The translations under genes were made by a program, and so were the position numbers. Shown here piece after piece: positions 44,232 to 53,229 of a DNA stretch of 64,000 bases. Positions within the stretch are counted from its first letter, which is position 1, and every line of letters starts with the position of its first letter. This DNA is from Actinoallomurus sp963736325 (GTDB taxonomy: Bacteria; Actinomycetota; Actinomycetes; Streptosporangiales; Streptosporangiaceae), in NCBI GenBank assembly GCA_963736325.1, contig CAVTOG010000016.1, positions 62,001 to 126,000 on the forward strand. Reading direction: 5' to 3'. Below the pieces are notes generated by a model. The model searched no databases, was not told the origin of the DNA, and saw nothing but the letters and a program-made list of their open reading frames with translations.

Positions 44232-46319
44232 ATGCCCAAAATCAAGAATGCACCCACGGCCGAGGGCGGATACTTCGATCCGCACAATCACTTCACCGGA
44301 ATCCTCCCCTATCGCGTTCTGGCGCTGCTGACCGCCGAAGGCGCGCAGTTCCTGCGGCTCTGGAAGGACGCGTCCCCGTTCGCATCGGCGCTGGCCCACC
44401 TCGACGACCGCGCCATCGAGGACTTCCTGGCCCACCACACGGTGGACACGGCCGGGCCGCTCAAGCCGCCGCACGCGGAGGAGGCGGCCGACCGTAAGGC
44501 GCTCTCCACGGCGCTGCACGACCTGGAGACCCGGCTGGTCTTCCTGCAAAACTTCTCGCTGCACTGGGGAATGGCGGTGCTCCCGGACGGCGACAAAGCG
44601 CGTCTCGCGGAGAACGCCGGCACGATTCAGAAGACGTTGCTGGAAGGCGACGTGCAGTTGGACAAGCTGCTCACCGGGAAAATCGCGAAACTCGCCGCGA
44701 CGATGAAGCTCGGGCGTCCCTCTCCCGCGGCTCTCCTCGAACTGCTCAATGAGATCAACGGCATGAGCGTCCCGCTCGACGCCGAGTACGAGACCGGGCT
44801 GCCGAGGCTCGTGCGGCACGTCAACCAGAATGTGCTCACGGCCACGCCGCAGAACGACTACGACAGCGCGTACGTCGCCCGCGGACTCCTCGCCGTCGAA
44901 CCCGCGGACCTGCTGGCCGCCGGCATGCGCGAGCTCGAACGGCAGAACATCGTCTACTCCGAGCAGTCCGTACCCCTGTGGACGCTCACCGGAAGGTTCA
45001 AGGACGTGGCCGCCGACGCCGTCGAGGCCGCCGGCGTCACCGTACGGTGGCTGCCGATGCTCGCCGGCTCGTTCCTCGGCTGGATCGGCGGCAGCCACGA
45101 GCCGGCGGAGGCCACCGTCCGTACGATGCTCCGCCTGCGCGACTCTCCGCCGGACGACGTCGAGCCACCGCTCGCCCTGCGGTGCATCGCCGGCCACCTG
45201 CCCAGGCCGTACGCCGACTGGGCCCTGCGCTGGGCCGAGTTCGCCCCGATGCCGTGGCCCGAGCGGCGCCGCCCGGCCATGCACGAGGACCTGGGCGAGT
45301 GGATCGACCGCCTTCGTTCGGCCATCCGGCACGAGGTGCGCTACGCGACCGGCTTCGACATCGCGAGCCCCGAACGCACCTGGTACACCCCGGATGGCGG
45401 CCGCCAGCTCGAACGCATCCTCCGGATGACCTTCGAGGTGGCCCGCGAACAACGCCGCCCGCTGGTCGCCCACATCCATGTCGGAGAGGGCTACCCGGCC
45501 TTCGCCGACACGTCCAAGGCGACCCTGGAGCCCACCGCCAAGCGGTCGTCCCAGAGCGGCCTGAGAATCCTGTACGACACCCGGACGAAGCTTCCGGCCC
45601 ACTATCTGTGCACCGAGAACAACGTGGAACAGACGCTCCGGGCCGTACTGCGCCTGAGGGAAGCGCTCTCGCGCGAGGAGGGCGGCCGAGCGCTGTCCGA
45701 CTTCGACCGCTACGTACGCGTCCGCTTCGGCCACGTGACCCACGCGTCGGTCGTCCAGGCCCAGCAGATGGCCGAAGCGAACATCTGGGCGGACGTGAAC
45801 CTCACGAGCAACCTGGCGACAGGAGCCCTGTCCTTCCCCGAAGTCGGTGTCGGCGCCATCCAAGCCCCCCGAAACCCGGGCGTCCTGAAGAGGGCCGTGG
45901 AGCTGGTGTCGTCGGACGAGAACGCCGGCCTGTTCGCCCATCACGCACTGGTGACCCTGCTGACCTGCGGCGTTCCGACCGTTCTGGGCACAGACGGCAG
46001 CGGTGTGGAACACAGCGACATGACCCGCGAGTACGCCCTGGCCGAAGCCCTCCTCCGCCTGACGGCCGAACGCGTCGACCGCAGAACCTTCACGCTGCTG
46101 AGCTCCGCCAAACGCGAAATGCCCCTCGTCCTGTCGGACGCGGCTCGCGAGTCGCTGAAACGCCGCCTGTCCATCGGCCGTCTGTACGAGAACCAGTCGC
46201 TGCACCACGAGTGGACGGAGTCCTGGACGCAGGTCCCGCCCCCGAGAACGTCCCCGTCGGCGGACGGCTTGGCCGCGACCCTCCACAAGGCGTTCCTGAA
46301 CGCGGCCGCCGACAAGTAG
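44232..46319 (+). CDS. Large adenosine-deaminase-family metal hydrolase
   Basis: 695 residues, about twice a normal adenosine deaminase. All core motifs are present: FDPHNHFTG (HxH metal ligands, 16-24), HIHVGEG (metal His and catalytic Glu, near 414), VRFGHVTHA (catalytic His), DVNLTSNLATGAL (counterpart of xCPxSN) and LGTDGSGVEHSDM (Asp metal/catalytic). About 395 residues separate HxH from HVGE, compared with about 200 in ordinary enzymes, so a 200-residue insertion is present. Size and split recall RdrB of RADAR defence, but no RdrA ATPase adjoins. It ends 107 nt before tRNA-Arg. Confidence 0.75.
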   Translation: MPKIKNAPTAEGGYFDPHNHFTGILPYRVLALLTAEGAQFLRLWKDASPFASALAHLDDRAIEDFLAHHTVDTAGPLKPPHAEEAADRKALSTALHDLETRLVFLQNFSLHWGMAVLPDGDKARLAENAGTIQKTLLEGDVQLDKLLTGKIAKLAATMKLGRPSPAALLELLNEINGMSVPLDAEYETGLPRLVRHVNQNVLTATPQNDYDSAYVARGLLAVEPADLLAAGMRELERQNIVYSEQSVPLWTLTGRFKDVAADAVEAAGVTVRWLPMLAGSFLGWIGGSHEPAEATVRTMLRLRDSPPDDVEPPLALRCIAGHLPRPYADWALRWAEFAPMPWPERRRPAMHEDLGEWIDRLRSAIRHEVRYATGFDIASPERTWYTPDGGRQLERILRMTFEVAREQRRPLVAHIHVGEGYPAFADTSKATLEPTAKRSSQSGLRILYDTRTKLPAHYLCTENNVEQTLRAVLRLREALSREEGGRALSDFDRYVRVRFGHVTHASVVQAQQMAEANIWADVNLTSNLATGALSFPEVGVGAIQAPRNPGVLKRAVELVSSDENAGLFAHHALVTLLTCGVPTVLGTDGSGVEHSDMTREYALAEALLRLTAERVDRRTFTLLSSAKREMPLVLSDAARESLKRRLSIGRLYENQSLHHEWTESWTQVPPPRTSPSADGLAATLHKAFLNAAADK

Positions 46320-46426
46320 CCTCGCCCGCCTGAGCGTCCTGAGCTGCGATAATCTTGTGGAGCGGACGGTCTCGGGTTTCTGATTCGCGTGGTGCGGCTG
46401 AGTCCCGGTACACTCCTTGCAACCAA

Positions 46427-46499
46427 GCAGCCGTAGCTCAACGGATAGAGCATCTGACTACGGATCAGAAGGTTGGGGGTTCGAATCCCTCCGGCTGCG
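46427..46499 (+). tRNA. tRNA-Arg (anticodon ACG)
   Basis: 73 nt. Acceptor GCAGCCG/CGGCTGC with discriminator G; anticodon stem TCTGA/TCAGA and loop CTACGGA (anticodon ACG, decoding CGN after A34 deamination); T-arm GGGGGTTCGAATCCCTC. CCA is encoded at 46500-46502. Confidence 0.95.
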
Positions 46500-46515
46500 C
46501 CAGCTAGAACGCAGG

Positions 46516-46553
46516 TCAGGGTCCTACCTCACTTCGGTGAGATGGGGCCCTGA
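46516..46553 (+). terminator. Terminator of tRNA-Arg
   Basis: Stem CAGGGTCC/GGCCCTG with inner CTCAC-TTCG-GTGAG, 17 nt after the tRNA. Confidence 0.7.
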
Positions 46554-46880
46554 GTGCTTTCCGGGCCGAGATTAACCGACCTGTCGTTGCGGACCTCCCT
46601 CCGACCCTCACCAGAGCCGGAGACGGCGCCGGGATCGACGGTCCCTCGATCTTGGGCGGTCCGGTCGGCGGTGATTATGGCCCGTGCTTTCTTCGACCGG
46701 GTGGGCCGCACCGACCTGGCCGGGGTGTGTTCTTCTCCAGCTCAGCGGCCTACTCGATCCCACGCGCAAGACGGCGCGCCGTGACTGCTCGTCAAAATGG
46801 CTGAAATCACCCCATAGCCGGATCCTTTCGGGCCGGGTTAGCATCACGCTGCCCCCGCTCAATGGAGAGGACCCCCCGCT
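46554..46880. other. Intergenic region
   Basis: 327 bp without a credible gene; only the promoter of the secreted protease is expected here. Confidence 0.4.
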
Positions 46881-47723
46881 ATGAACAGACGCCTCCTCGG
46901 CGTACTCGCCGCAGCGTTCCTCGGCACCGCGACGCTGACGGCCACCGGAATGTCCACCGCCTCCGCCGCGCCCGCGCCCCACAAGCTGGCCGTCGACTAC
47001 ACCGGCATCGTCGCGCTGAGCAACTGCTCCGGCTCCCTCGTCCGCACCCCGGACGCCGCCGACACCGACCCGGCCCTCGTACTGACCAACGGTCACTGCT
47101 ACGAAGGCGGCATGCCCAGCGCCGGACAGGTCATCACCAACCAGCCCTCCAGCCGGACGTTCTCCCTGCTCGACTCCACCGGCCAGGGAACGCTCGGCAC
47201 GCTGCACGCGACGACGGTGCTGTACTCCACGATGACCGACACCGACGTCACCCTGTACAAACTCGACAGCAGCTACGCCGACATCCAGGCGAGCTACGGC
47301 ACCCCCGCCCTCCAGCTGTCACTCGACCACCCCACCGCCGGCGCCGACCTGCGCGTCGTCTCCGGCTACTGGCGGACGACCTACTCCTGCAACCTGGACG
47401 GCTTCGTCTACCAGCTTCACGAGGACGAGTGGACGTTCAAGGACTCCATTCGCTACACGCCCTCGTGCGACACCATCGGCGGCACCTCCGGCTCTCCGGT
47501 GATCGACGCCAACTCCGGCAAGGTCATCGCCATCAACAACACAGGGAACGAGGACGGCGAGAGCTGCACGCTGAACAACCCGTGCGAGGTGGACGAGAAC
47601 GGCAACACCACCGTCCACCAGGGCATCGGGTACGCCCAGGAGACCTACATCCTCGCCGCCTGCATCGCCCCGGGAAGCTCCATCGACTTCACCCGCCCCG
47701 GCTGCACCGTCCCGCAAGCCTGA
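46881..47723 (+). CDS. Secreted trypsin-like serine protease
   Basis: 280 residues with a signal peptide ending near ASA-AP (33). Catalytic triad: His in VLTNGHCYEG, Asp in TDTDVTLYKL, Ser in DTIGGTSGSPVID. The S1/V8-like arrangement and several Cys (including the one beside the His) fit an exported, disulfide-bonded protease or a sensor-like relative. GAGAGGA lies 8 nt before the ATG. A long GC-rich terminator follows. Confidence 0.85.
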   Translation: MNRRLLGVLAAAFLGTATLTATGMSTASAAPAPHKLAVDYTGIVALSNCSGSLVRTPDAADTDPALVLTNGHCYEGGMPSAGQVITNQPSSRTFSLLDSTGQGTLGTLHATTVLYSTMTDTDVTLYKLDSSYADIQASYGTPALQLSLDHPTAGADLRVVSGYWRTTYSCNLDGFVYQLHEDEWTFKDSIRYTPSCDTIGGTSGSPVIDANSGKVIAINNTGNEDGESCTLNNPCEVDENGNTTVHQGIGYAQETYILAACIAPGSSIDFTRPGCTVPQA

Positions 47724-47745
47724 CCCGAACCGCCTGAATCACGTC

Positions 47746-47784
47746 CCGGACGGGGCGGCGCACACCTCGCGCCGCCCCGTCCGG
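47746..47784 (+). terminator. Terminator of the protease gene
   Basis: 16-bp arms CCGGACGGGGCGGCGC/GCGCCGCCCCGTCCGG with a 7-nt loop. Confidence 0.85.
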
Positions 47785-47968
47785 CATATGACGTCCGCCT
47801 GAGAACTGCGCGAATTACCGGCCGATCCGTTCTGTTCGCGGACGGTTACGGAATGGCTTCCCAGCCAGGCGTGAATTGAATGGCGATGTCGTCGAACTGG
47901 TCTGAAAACGCAGGTCACAAACACCAACCTGCATAGTAAGATGACGGCTTCTTTGACGTGGAGGTGTC

Positions 47969-48679
47969 ATGCACAAGGGTAGAGCTCTTGTCATTGCAGC
48001 GGCTGTTCTTCTCGGTACGGCCGGGACAGTGTCCGCTGGAGCCGCATCGTACGCTGGGAAGACCGGCCAATCCCTGGCGCCGGTGCATGCCGCACGCGCC
48101 GCGGCGCCGGCGGGTTCCTGCACCTACACAAAGTCGGTGCCGGCCGACAAATTCCAGGGCATTCCCACCTTCGACCCGGCCAAGGCGGCGCGGCCGTACG
48201 ACGCCGTGCTGTCCACCAGCCAAGGACGGATCAAGTTCGAGGCGCTGACCGACGCGGCGCCGTGCACCACCTTCTCGTTCCGCTACCTTGCCGAGCACGG
48301 CTACTACGACCGTACGCACTGCCACCGGCTGACGACGCAGCGCCTGTGGGTGCTGCAGTGCGGCGACCCGACCGGCACCGGCAGCGGCGCGCCCGGCTAC
48401 TCCTTCGCCGACGAGAATCTGACCGGCGCCACCTACCCCGCGGGTACGGTCGCGATGGCGAACGCCGGCCCCGACACCAATGGCAGCCAGTTCTTCTTCT
48501 GCTGGCAGGACACCAAACTCTCCCCGGCTTACACGCCATTCGGCCGCGTCACGGCCGGCATGGACGTCCTGCGGAAAATCGCGGCCGCCGGCGAAGACGA
48601 CCAGAACGGCCCCGGCGACGGCTACCCGACTCTCCCCGTCGACTTCCACCACGTGCGGATTGACCGTCACCACGCGTAG
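47969..48679 (+). CDS. Secreted cyclophilin-type peptidyl-prolyl isomerase
   Basis: 236 residues, GGAGGTG before the ATG. Signal peptide at 7-26, then a cyclophilin domain: GRIKFEALTDAAPCTTFSFR, YYDRTHCHRLTTQRLWVLQC, GDPTGTGSGAPGYSFADENL, VAMANAGPDTNGSQFFFCWQ, YTPFGRVTAGMDVLRKIAAA. The active-site Arg-Phe pair is altered (HRLTTQRLWVLQCGD), so isomerase activity may be reduced. A likely exported chaperone for cell-wall or secreted proteins. Confidence 0.88.
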   Translation: MHKGRALVIAAAVLLGTAGTVSAGAASYAGKTGQSLAPVHAARAAAPAGSCTYTKSVPADKFQGIPTFDPAKAARPYDAVLSTSQGRIKFEALTDAAPCTTFSFRYLAEHGYYDRTHCHRLTTQRLWVLQCGDPTGTGSGAPGYSFADENLTGATYPAGTVAMANAGPDTNGSQFFFCWQDTKLSPAYTPFGRVTAGMDVLRKIAAAGEDDQNGPGDGYPTLPVDFHHVRIDRHHA

Positions 48680-48707
48680 TGAACACCAGTGACTTGGGCT
48701 CCAGTTC

Positions 48708-48740
48708 AAGGCCCGTTCCGATCATCGGAACGGGCCTTTT
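48708..48740 (+). terminator. Intrinsic terminator
   Basis: AAGGCCCGTTCCG/CGGAACGGGCCTT stem with a T4 tail. The same stem type ends the gene at 55387. Confidence 0.9.
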
Positions 48741-48754
48741 CTGTGGGCGAGAGG

Positions 48755-49636
48755 TCAGGGCTGGATGAGCTCCAGGTCCTCCAGGAGACCGGGGTGTTTC
48801 GGCTTCCAGGCGAGCGCCTGCCGGGTGTGGGTGCTGGACGCGGGCTGGTCGGTCGCGAAGATCGGGCCGAGAGGGCCGTAGGTCTCCGCCGGCACCGGCT
48901 CGACCGGCAGGCCCAGCCGCCGGCCGATGACCGTGGCGATGTCTCGTACCTTGTCTCCTTCGTCGGCCACGGCGTGCCAGGCGGTGCCGGCTTCCGCCTG
49001 CTCCAGGGCGAGCCGGAGGAGGACCGCCGCGTCGAGTGCGTGTACGGCAGGCCAGCGCTGTTCGCCGTCGCCCGGGTATCCGGACACTCCGGTCCGGCGG
49101 GCGATGTCGGTCAGCAGACCGGCGAACCCGCCCGTGCCCTGGTTGTGAACCGTGCGCGGCAGGCGTACGGCCGTGCTCCGGACGCCGCGTGAGGCCATGT
49201 CCAGGACCGCTGTGACCGCGCGACCTCGACCGCCGACCGGCCCGTCGGTCGGCACCGGGTCGGCCTCGGTGGAGGCGCGGCCCGGCACCCCGGGCGTACC
49301 CGAGACGGTGACGAAGGGGCGGTCACTGCCGACGAGCGCCTCGCCGAGGGTCGTGAGAGCGGCGGCTTCTTCGGCGACCGCGTTCGTGAGGGCGCCGGGG
49401 CTGCTGAAGTCGTTGGCGAACGCCAGGTGGATCACTCCGTCGGCCTGGGCGACGCCGGCGCGAAGGACGTTCAGGTCGGCGAGGGCTCCCCGGAGCGGTT
49501 CGGCGCCGGCTGCCTTCGCGGCCAGCGCCGACGCGTCGGAGCGGGCGAGGGTGAGAACGGTGTGGCCGTTGCCGAGCAGCTCGGCGACGACGGCGGACCC
49601 GATCAGGCCGGTGCCACCAGTGACGAAGACGCGCAT
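48755..49636 (-). CDS. NAD(P)-dependent extended SDR / epimerase-like
   Basis: 293 residues. N-terminal Rossmann signature MRVFVTGGTGLIGSAVVAEL, then GVIHLAFANDF and a VSGTPGVPG strand. The catalytic YxxxK is not obvious, as in many atypical SDRs (NmrA/epimerase-like). The C-terminal half has WPAVHALDAAVLLRLALEQA, typical of this family. It is divergent from a TetR gene with two large operators between them. Confidence 0.85.
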   Translation of the reverse strand: MRVFVTGGTGLIGSAVVAELLGNGHTVLTLARSDASALAAKAAGAEPLRGALADLNVLRAGVAQADGVIHLAFANDFSSPGALTNAVAEEAAALTTLGEALVGSDRPFVTVSGTPGVPGRASTEADPVPTDGPVGGRGRAVTAVLDMASRGVRSTAVRLPRTVHNQGTGGFAGLLTDIARRTGVSGYPGDGEQRWPAVHALDAAVLLRLALEQAEAGTAWHAVADEGDKVRDIATVIGRRLGLPVEPVPAETYGPLGPIFATDQPASSTHTRQALAWKPKHPGLLEDLELIQP

Positions 49637-49652
49637 GTGAACTCTCCCGGAC

Positions 49653-49676
49653 GTGATGGGACTCTTGTCCCATCAC
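49653..49676. promoter_or_regulatory. TetR operator 1
   Basis: 10-bp arms GTGATGGGAC/GTCCCATCAC around TCTT, 16 nt upstream of the SDR start. Confidence 0.8.
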
Positions 49677-49684
49677 AGTACCAA

Positions 49685-49710
49685 GGTGATGGGACAAGAG
49701 TCCCATCACC
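49685..49710. promoter_or_regulatory. TetR operator 2
   Basis: 11-bp arms GGTGATGGGAC/GTCCCATCACC around AAGA. Its 24-bp core is the exact reverse complement of operator 1, so the pair also forms one large inverted repeat. It touches the TetR 5' end. Confidence 0.8.
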
Positions 49711-49711
49711 T

Positions 49712-50302
49712 ATGATGGAGATCATGGGCCGATGGGAACCAGGGGCGCGCGAACGCCTCGTCCTCGCTGCCGTCGACCTGTTCACCGAGCAGGGGTACGA
49801 CGCCACGACGGTCGCGCAGATCGCCGAGCGCGCCAGGGTCACCAAGAGCACCTTCTTTCGGCACTTTCCCGACAAGCGCGAACTGCTGGTCGCCGGCCAG
49901 GAGGCGCTGAGCCGGCTACTGGCCGAGGGCATCGCCGAGGCGCCCGACGGTTCCAGCCCACTTGAGGCGGTCGCCGCCGGTCTGGAGCGCGCCGCGAGCA
50001 TGATGGGGCCCATGAATCGCGAGCTCGCCCCTCGCCTGAAGGCCGCCGTCGCCGCCAGCGCCGAACTCCAGGAGCGTGACGCCCTCAAGAGCGTCAGCCT
50101 CGCGGCCGCGATGACCGCCGCTCTGGTCGCCCGCGGCGTACCCGATCCGACTGCGGCTCTCGCGGGTGAGCTGGGCATCCTCGCCTTCAAGCGAGGCTTC
50201 GCCGAATGGTCCGAGGGCGGCCCTGACGCCGAGGACGAGCTCGCCGGGTACACCCTGGCGGCCCTGGATGAGCTGCGTACGGCGACCGCGTCGCTGGGCT
50301 GA
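49712..50302 (+). CDS. TetR-family regulator
   Basis: 196 residues. N-terminal domain: ARERLVLAAVDLFTEQGYDA, VAQIAERARVTKSTFFRHFP. The C-terminal domain has AAGLERAASMMGPMNRELAP. Three in-frame ATGs (49712, 49715, 49724); 49712 abuts operator 2 and 49724 has GGAG only 3 nt away, so translation may be leaderless from 49712. Autorepression plus control of the divergent SDR is strongly indicated. Confidence 0.9.
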   Translation: MMEIMGRWEPGARERLVLAAVDLFTEQGYDATTVAQIAERARVTKSTFFRHFPDKRELLVAGQEALSRLLAEGIAEAPDGSSPLEAVAAGLERAASMMGPMNRELAPRLKAAVAASAELQERDALKSVSLAAAMTAALVARGVPDPTAALAGELGILAFKRGFAEWSEGGPDAEDELAGYTLAALDELRTATASLG

Positions 50303-50321
50303 CCGGCGTAGCGGCAGATCA

Positions 50322-50355
50322 AAGGCCCAGGTCATCAGCTGATGACCTGGGCCTT
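50322..50355. terminator. Bidirectional terminator
   Basis: Perfect 17-bp-arm palindrome (AAGGCCCAGGTCATCAG and complement) between the convergent TetR gene and the secreted protein gene. Confidence 0.9.
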
Positions 50356-50379
50356 CGTCATTCTCCGTGGACCGTCAGG

Positions 50380-51405
50380 TCACGCCGGAACGATGTAGAG
50401 GTGGCTCATCGCCGACCGATGCGTCGTGGTGGAACCCCGGAAGTCGGGCAGGCCGACCGCCGTGCCCTGTACCGCGCCGGCCTGGCCGCTCTGCCAGTCC
50501 ACCCGTACGTAGGCGTTGAAGACCGGGGCGCAGCCCGCTGCCGTGGAGACGGCGAAGTGCGGCGTGTACAGCGGCACAACGGCATGGTGGACCCAGTACG
50601 GGATCGTCTTGGTGACACTGCTCGTCGTCGAGTCGGTGTGGCAGATCTCCGTGCCCGCCGCGTTCCACTGGTTGACGATCAACGTGAACTTGGCGGTCGA
50701 AGAGCCGTTCTTGTCGCACGCGACGTCGCGCTGGCACACCTGGTAGTCCACGTCGCCGAAGACGCTGAGCTCGTGGAGCCCGGCCGGCGCGGTGGTGATC
50801 GGCAGCGCCGGCTCCCGTACGGTCCGGTGGGCTTCGGTCGAGTCCACCGGCAGGTCGCCGTACGGGATCTCGCTGTCGAGCGGCTTACCGTCCGCCGCGT
50901 TGGCGACCGACGTGTCGGCGAACCGCAGCGAGCCCTCCGCGATCTGCACCGCGGACGTCTCCGTGTAAAGCGACGCGACCCGCGCGTACGTCGTGCACGT
51001 GGCCGTCGTGGCCACGCCGGGGTGCACGAGGAATTTGGTGACGATCCAGGCGTCCTCCCACTGCGGGTTCTCGCCCGTACCCGCGTAGAGGTTCTGCCCC
51101 ATCACCATGTTCTTGCCGCCACCCGGCCAGGTGCAACGCACTTCGTTGTCCACCAGCGTCCGCACGGTCGCCGAGTTCGCGCGCAACGCCGAGACCACGT
51201 ACGCGGTCTGATCCGCGGTCATCGCCAGCTGAACGCTGCCGAGCGCCACGACGTTATGGTCGATCCCCGTTTCCGGCGGCGGCGGGCCGGTGACCCGCTG
51301 CGGGGTGAACGTGACCGACGTGGCCGCGGAAGCCGACGAGGGAACGACTAAAACGGTCAAACAGGCCAGAGTGGCGCAGATTGCCCCAAGCGCCATTCGC
51401 TTCAT
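50380..51405 (-). CDS. Secreted protein of unknown function
   Basis: 341 residues from ATG 51405, AGAAGGG 6 nt upstream. Signal peptide cleaved near ASA-AT (28). The mature part is beta-rich with seven Cys and repeated strand patterns (VTTLVDNEVRCTWPGG-like, VATTATCTTYARVASLYTET, GDVDYQVCQRDVACDKNGSS). No catalytic signature. Ends AMSHLYIVPA. Monocistronic with its own terminators on both sides. Confidence 0.6.
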   Translation of the reverse strand: MKRMALGAICATLACLTVLVVPSSASAATSVTFTPQRVTGPPPPETGIDHNVVALGSVQLAMTADQTAYVVSALRANSATVRTLVDNEVRCTWPGGGKNMVMGQNLYAGTGENPQWEDAWIVTKFLVHPGVATTATCTTYARVASLYTETSAVQIAEGSLRFADTSVANAADGKPLDSEIPYGDLPVDSTEAHRTVREPALPITTAPAGLHELSVFGDVDYQVCQRDVACDKNGSSTAKFTLIVNQWNAAGTEICHTDSTTSSVTKTIPYWVHHAVVPLYTPHFAVSTAAGCAPVFNAYVRVDWQSGQAGAVQGTAVGLPDFRGSTTTHRSAMSHLYIVPA

Positions 51406-51518
51406 GAGAACCCTTCTTTCGGGGTGGGTCGAACTCGGTGACATTGGTACGTCGGGTTAGTCGCGCGCCGCCGGAACGAAGTTCGCCGAAATCAAAATCT
51501 TCCGATTATGCACAAGCG

Positions 51519-51549
51519 AAAGGCCTGTTCCGGATAGGAACAGGCCTTT
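51519..51549. terminator. Terminator hairpin
   Basis: 13-bp arms AAAGGCCTGTTCC/GGAACAGGCCTTT around a 5-nt loop, downstream of the terpene synthase on the minus strand. Confidence 0.85.
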
Positions 51550-51565
51550 GTGCTGACGGCTCCGG

Positions 51566-52571
51566 CTAGGGCTTTCCGCTGTCGATCAGCAGCCGGTACC
51601 GGGGTGCTTCGCAGATCCATTCCACGTTGGCGTGCGGCAGGGCGAGGTAGGCGCAGGCGACCTTGCTCGCCGCTCGGGCGGCGCCGTGGGAGAGGTTCAG
51701 GCCGCGGTAGGCGGCCGGTAGGGCTCGGGCGGCTTCGTGCATCTCGGTGGTGCGGGTGGAGATGCGGTCGATCACCCAGTCGACGGCTGCCGGGAGGGGC
51801 AGGTCGAGGTGGTGGCGGACGGCCAGAACATAGTTTGTCAGGTCCGCTTCGCTCTCGTCTTTGTCGAGGGTCAGTATGTCGTTCAGCCACGTCGACACGT
51901 CGTTGGCGGCGTCGGTCAAAGCGGTCCAGGCCGGGACGCTCATCAATGGCTCTGGCAGTTCCGTGCCCAGGACGGCCTCGCAGGAGTCGAAGATGAACGA
52001 CGCGGAGGCGATTCGGCGGTGCGGAGGGTATTCGGCCAAGGGGCTGAAACGGCCGGTTCGTTTGGTCTGGATCTCCCACCGCGTGCTCTGGCGGTTGAGT
52101 TCCAGATGGGCGCGGAATCGGCTCCGCCAGGCGGGGCCCATTCGTGGTGCCGTCACCTGCCACAGCCACGTGAAGGCGCTTTCCATCGGGTCGGCGCCCA
52201 GGCGGCTCGCGATCCTGGTCGACCACGTGGAGCAGGCGCGCGTACGTGTGGTCGATCTCCTCCGGGACAGGGCAGGAGTGTTCGTCCCACAGGTCGTCCA
52301 GCAGCACCACCCACGTCAGCCACTGGGCGAACAGGATGAGTTTGTCGTCGCTCGAGTCGGTGAAGACCCGGCCGGCCATGCGGTGGCCGCCGATGGCGTG
52401 CAGTCGCCGCATGACCGTCGGGTCGCCGGCCAGCCCGGTCTGTCGCGCCCAGTGCAGTACGTGCCGGCCGGCCTCGTCGGTGTTTCGGTGCATGCGGCAC
52501 CTCCCGACCAGGGCGGGGACTCGCTGCAGGAGGAGGCTCAGGTACGGCCGGGCATCGGCCGGCGTCGTCAT
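51566..52571 (-). pseudogene. Class I terpene synthase, single-base frameshift
   Basis: Two frames together give about 335 residues. The first has RMAGRVFTDSSDDKLILFAQ and VVLLDDLWDEHSC, the Asp-rich DDxxD metal site. The second, from LGADPMESAFTWLWQ, has FSPLAEYPPHRRIASASFIF and WLNDILTLDKDE, the second metal site, though with Asp-Glu where the NSE triad normally has Glu. The switch is near 52203: GAGCCGCCTGGGC where GAGCCGCTGGGC would keep frame (one extra C). Start ATG 52571 overlaps the EF-hand stop (ATGA). If intact it would cyclise a prenyl diphosphate to a sesqui- or diterpene. Confidence 0.78.
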
Positions 52572-53124
52572 GAGACGGGGAGCCTGCCGAACATCACGTT
52601 GCCGATCGCGTTGGGGTCGGCGGAGGTGTAGTAGTCGCGCACCGCGTGCAGCAGTTCGTCACGACCCAGTGCGCCGTCGCCGTCGCGGTCGAGTGCCGCG
52701 AAGGCGTACGAGCTGTCCTGCTCGGAGCGGCCGAACGCCTCGTGCACCAGCAGGAACTCCTGCGGCTGGACGAGGCCGTCGTCGTCGGTGTCGGCGACGG
52801 CCAGCACCGCGTCGATCGCCGGGCGGAAGATCGGCTCGAAGCGGTCGCCGTCGACGAACGAGGAGACCACCGAGGAACGGTATTCCTCCGGGGTGATGCT
52901 GCCGTCGTGGTTCAGGTCCGCCGCTTCGGCGAGGGTGTCCCACAGGCGGTCGAAGGAGTCGGCGACCCGGCGGCCCTGCTCACCGGCCGGCGAGATTCCG
53001 AAGCCGGCCAGTAAACGGGCGCCGAGGCCCTGCAGATCGTCGCGCGTGATGACGCCGTTGCCGTCGGCGTCGATATAGGAGAACGAGCCGATCGATTTTG
53101 AAGACTTGCAGGTCAGTGGCCATG
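52568..53124 (-). pseudogene. Calerythrin-like EF-hand calcium-binding protein, frameshift near start
   Basis: The start ATG 53124 has AAGGGTG 5 nt upstream and encodes MATDLQVFKIDRL. One extra base near 53085 (CTCGTTCTCC for CTGTTCTCC) puts the rest, FSYIDADGNGVITRDDLQGL, in another frame. Four EF-hand loops follow: DADGNGVITRDD, DLNHDGSITPEE, DTDDDGLVQPQE and DRDGDGALGRDE. This matches calerythrin-type four-hand sensors of actinomycetes, about 180 residues. Directly upstream of and overlapping the terpene synthase gene. Confidence 0.75.
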
Positions 53125-53229
53125 CGTCACCCTTCGTGGAGAGCGTGGGGATTCCCGGGTACGGCACGGCAACTATATGCAGTTGAAACACTACTTTGTG
53201 TATATCCGCCTAGTGACGAGACTGTTGCT

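Noticed and set aside
44232..46319. Complete RADAR (RdrA-RdrB) defence locus
   Set aside because: Only the deaminase-like protein is present; no RdrA-type ATPase lies within several kilobases.
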